Positions 63,286 through 64,000 of a stretch of 64,000 bases of DNA are shown here, piece after piece (position 1 is the stretch's first letter; the number at the start of each line of letters is the position of its first letter). Position numbers and translations under genes: made by a program. Source of the stretch: Toxorhynchites rutilus septentrionalis. Its lineage: Eukaryota > Arthropoda > Insecta > Diptera > Culicidae. Location of the stretch: assembly GCF_029784135.1 (NCBI RefSeq), contig NC_073745.1, forward strand, positions 278,725,803 through 278,789,802, in the 5' to 3' direction. Below the pieces are notes generated by a model. The model was not told where the DNA came from and searched no databases. It saw only the letters and a list, made by a program, of their open reading frames with translations.

Positions 63286-64000
63286 CCAAAGATGAAATTT
63301 TTTCTGCCAACGCTAGTTTGGGTGCAATGGAACATTTCAACGAGTGTCCCTTGTAAGCTACGTTTCGCAGTAATATATATTGGCATTGTTAATTGATATT
63401 GACCTCGATATATTTTGGACCGCTCCGACACTGCCAAAACTAATTCCCAATAATTTTGTTGCAACTTCTCATGTTTAACATATGGTTGTATCAGAATATT
63501 ATAATTAATTTTACAAATTACACGCATTCTCTTCTTATCTGAATGAGCATGTTAGAAACTTACCTTAGTCTTGATTATCATATTTGTGAGACAAACGATC
63601 GATGAGGCTAGAGATTCAATCAATAATTGATTGGTTCGATCGTGAGTCGATTTCAAAACACAAACGTCACGTGCGTTGGGAAAAGCTTGGTGAACCAGAG
63701 CAGCACACACATTACATTTCGTTAATTAAACACCGTTATTTTCACGTGTAAAAAAATGATATCGGAGCATTTTGGGACCTATTTACAAGAGGAATCAAAT
63801 CTCAAGGTATTTCAGTCCCGTTTCAACATGGCGTAAATCATACTTATTTAATATTGGTTTCATTCGAAGCGATATAATTTTTTTTGTTGGTTTGTGGTTT
63901 CGCGGTAAGTCCACCCGTTCTCGGCCACTCTCTCCCTCTATCTCTGGGGGTACTTAACATTGGAAATATGTGAACAGTCTACGGTTGTTGGTCAGATGAC
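63286..64000. other. No gene recognised
   Basis: AT-rich DNA to the end of the window. Short frames only; no recognised repeat or RNA gene. Confidence 0.3.

Overview
The window looks like a gene-poor, transposon-saturated stretch of an insect genome, most likely a culicine mosquito (Aedes type). This is an inference from AT-rich DNA with very long repeat-filled spacers, the retroelement types present (CR1/Jockey-like and I-like non-LTR elements, tRNA-headed SINEs), several mariner/Tc1/pogo/Helitron remnants and many TA- or TTAA-flanked MITEs. I found no convincing single-copy host protein gene. The only long open reading frames belong to transposable elements. The window could be a large intron or an intergenic desert. 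Three GC-richer tracts without repeat matches (about 11.12-11.39, 46.85-48.42 and 57.83-58.17 kb) are the best candidates for host regulatory or 5' exon sequence.

Layout. 1.6-10.2 kb: two members of a family of large non-autonomous elements whose one end is the palindrome GACGTAGnnCTACGTC, plus a Russian-doll nest of MITEs (5.28-6.61 kb). 11.8-17.7 kb: a probable outer DNA element containing a minisatellite-bearing palindrome element and a MITE, which is itself split by a CR1-like retrotransposon with an uninterrupted 1103-codon ORF2. 19.1-20.9 kb: a palindrome element carrying a histone H2A pseudogene. 20.9-21.8 kb: AT-rich satellite. 22.2-23.5 kb: Helitron remnant and SINEs. 25.8-27.8 kb: pogo/Tigger-type transposase remnant next to a nested MITE. 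30.4-34.5 kb: a second, two-ORF CR1-like element, dead by deletion and frameshift. 34.6-37.2 kb: the largest palindrome element, with two H2A pseudogene units. 40.5-46.6 kb: I-type element copies, one split by a mariner, one split by a MITE. 48.8-54.8 kb: mariner and Tc1 remnants and a tandem foldback element. 55.0-56.4 kb: third H2A-bearing palindrome element (reverse). 56.5-62 kb: minisatellite-bearing palindrome elements and another mariner remnant. 62.2-63.3 kb: dispersed repeat end and two SINEs.

The most interesting system is the palindrome-ended family. At least nine loci share the end palindrome and subterminal sequence but carry different cargo: histone H2A pseudogenes with promoter-like TATA sequence and histone-type 3' stem-loops (19, 34 and 55 kb), or a roughly 95-110 bp minisatellite (12.6, 57, 61 kb). 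Two loci share the same premature stop codons in the H2A reading frame, so an already dead histone gene was copied as passenger DNA. The insertion order of many nested elements can be read directly from target-site duplications and from empty-site copies within the window.
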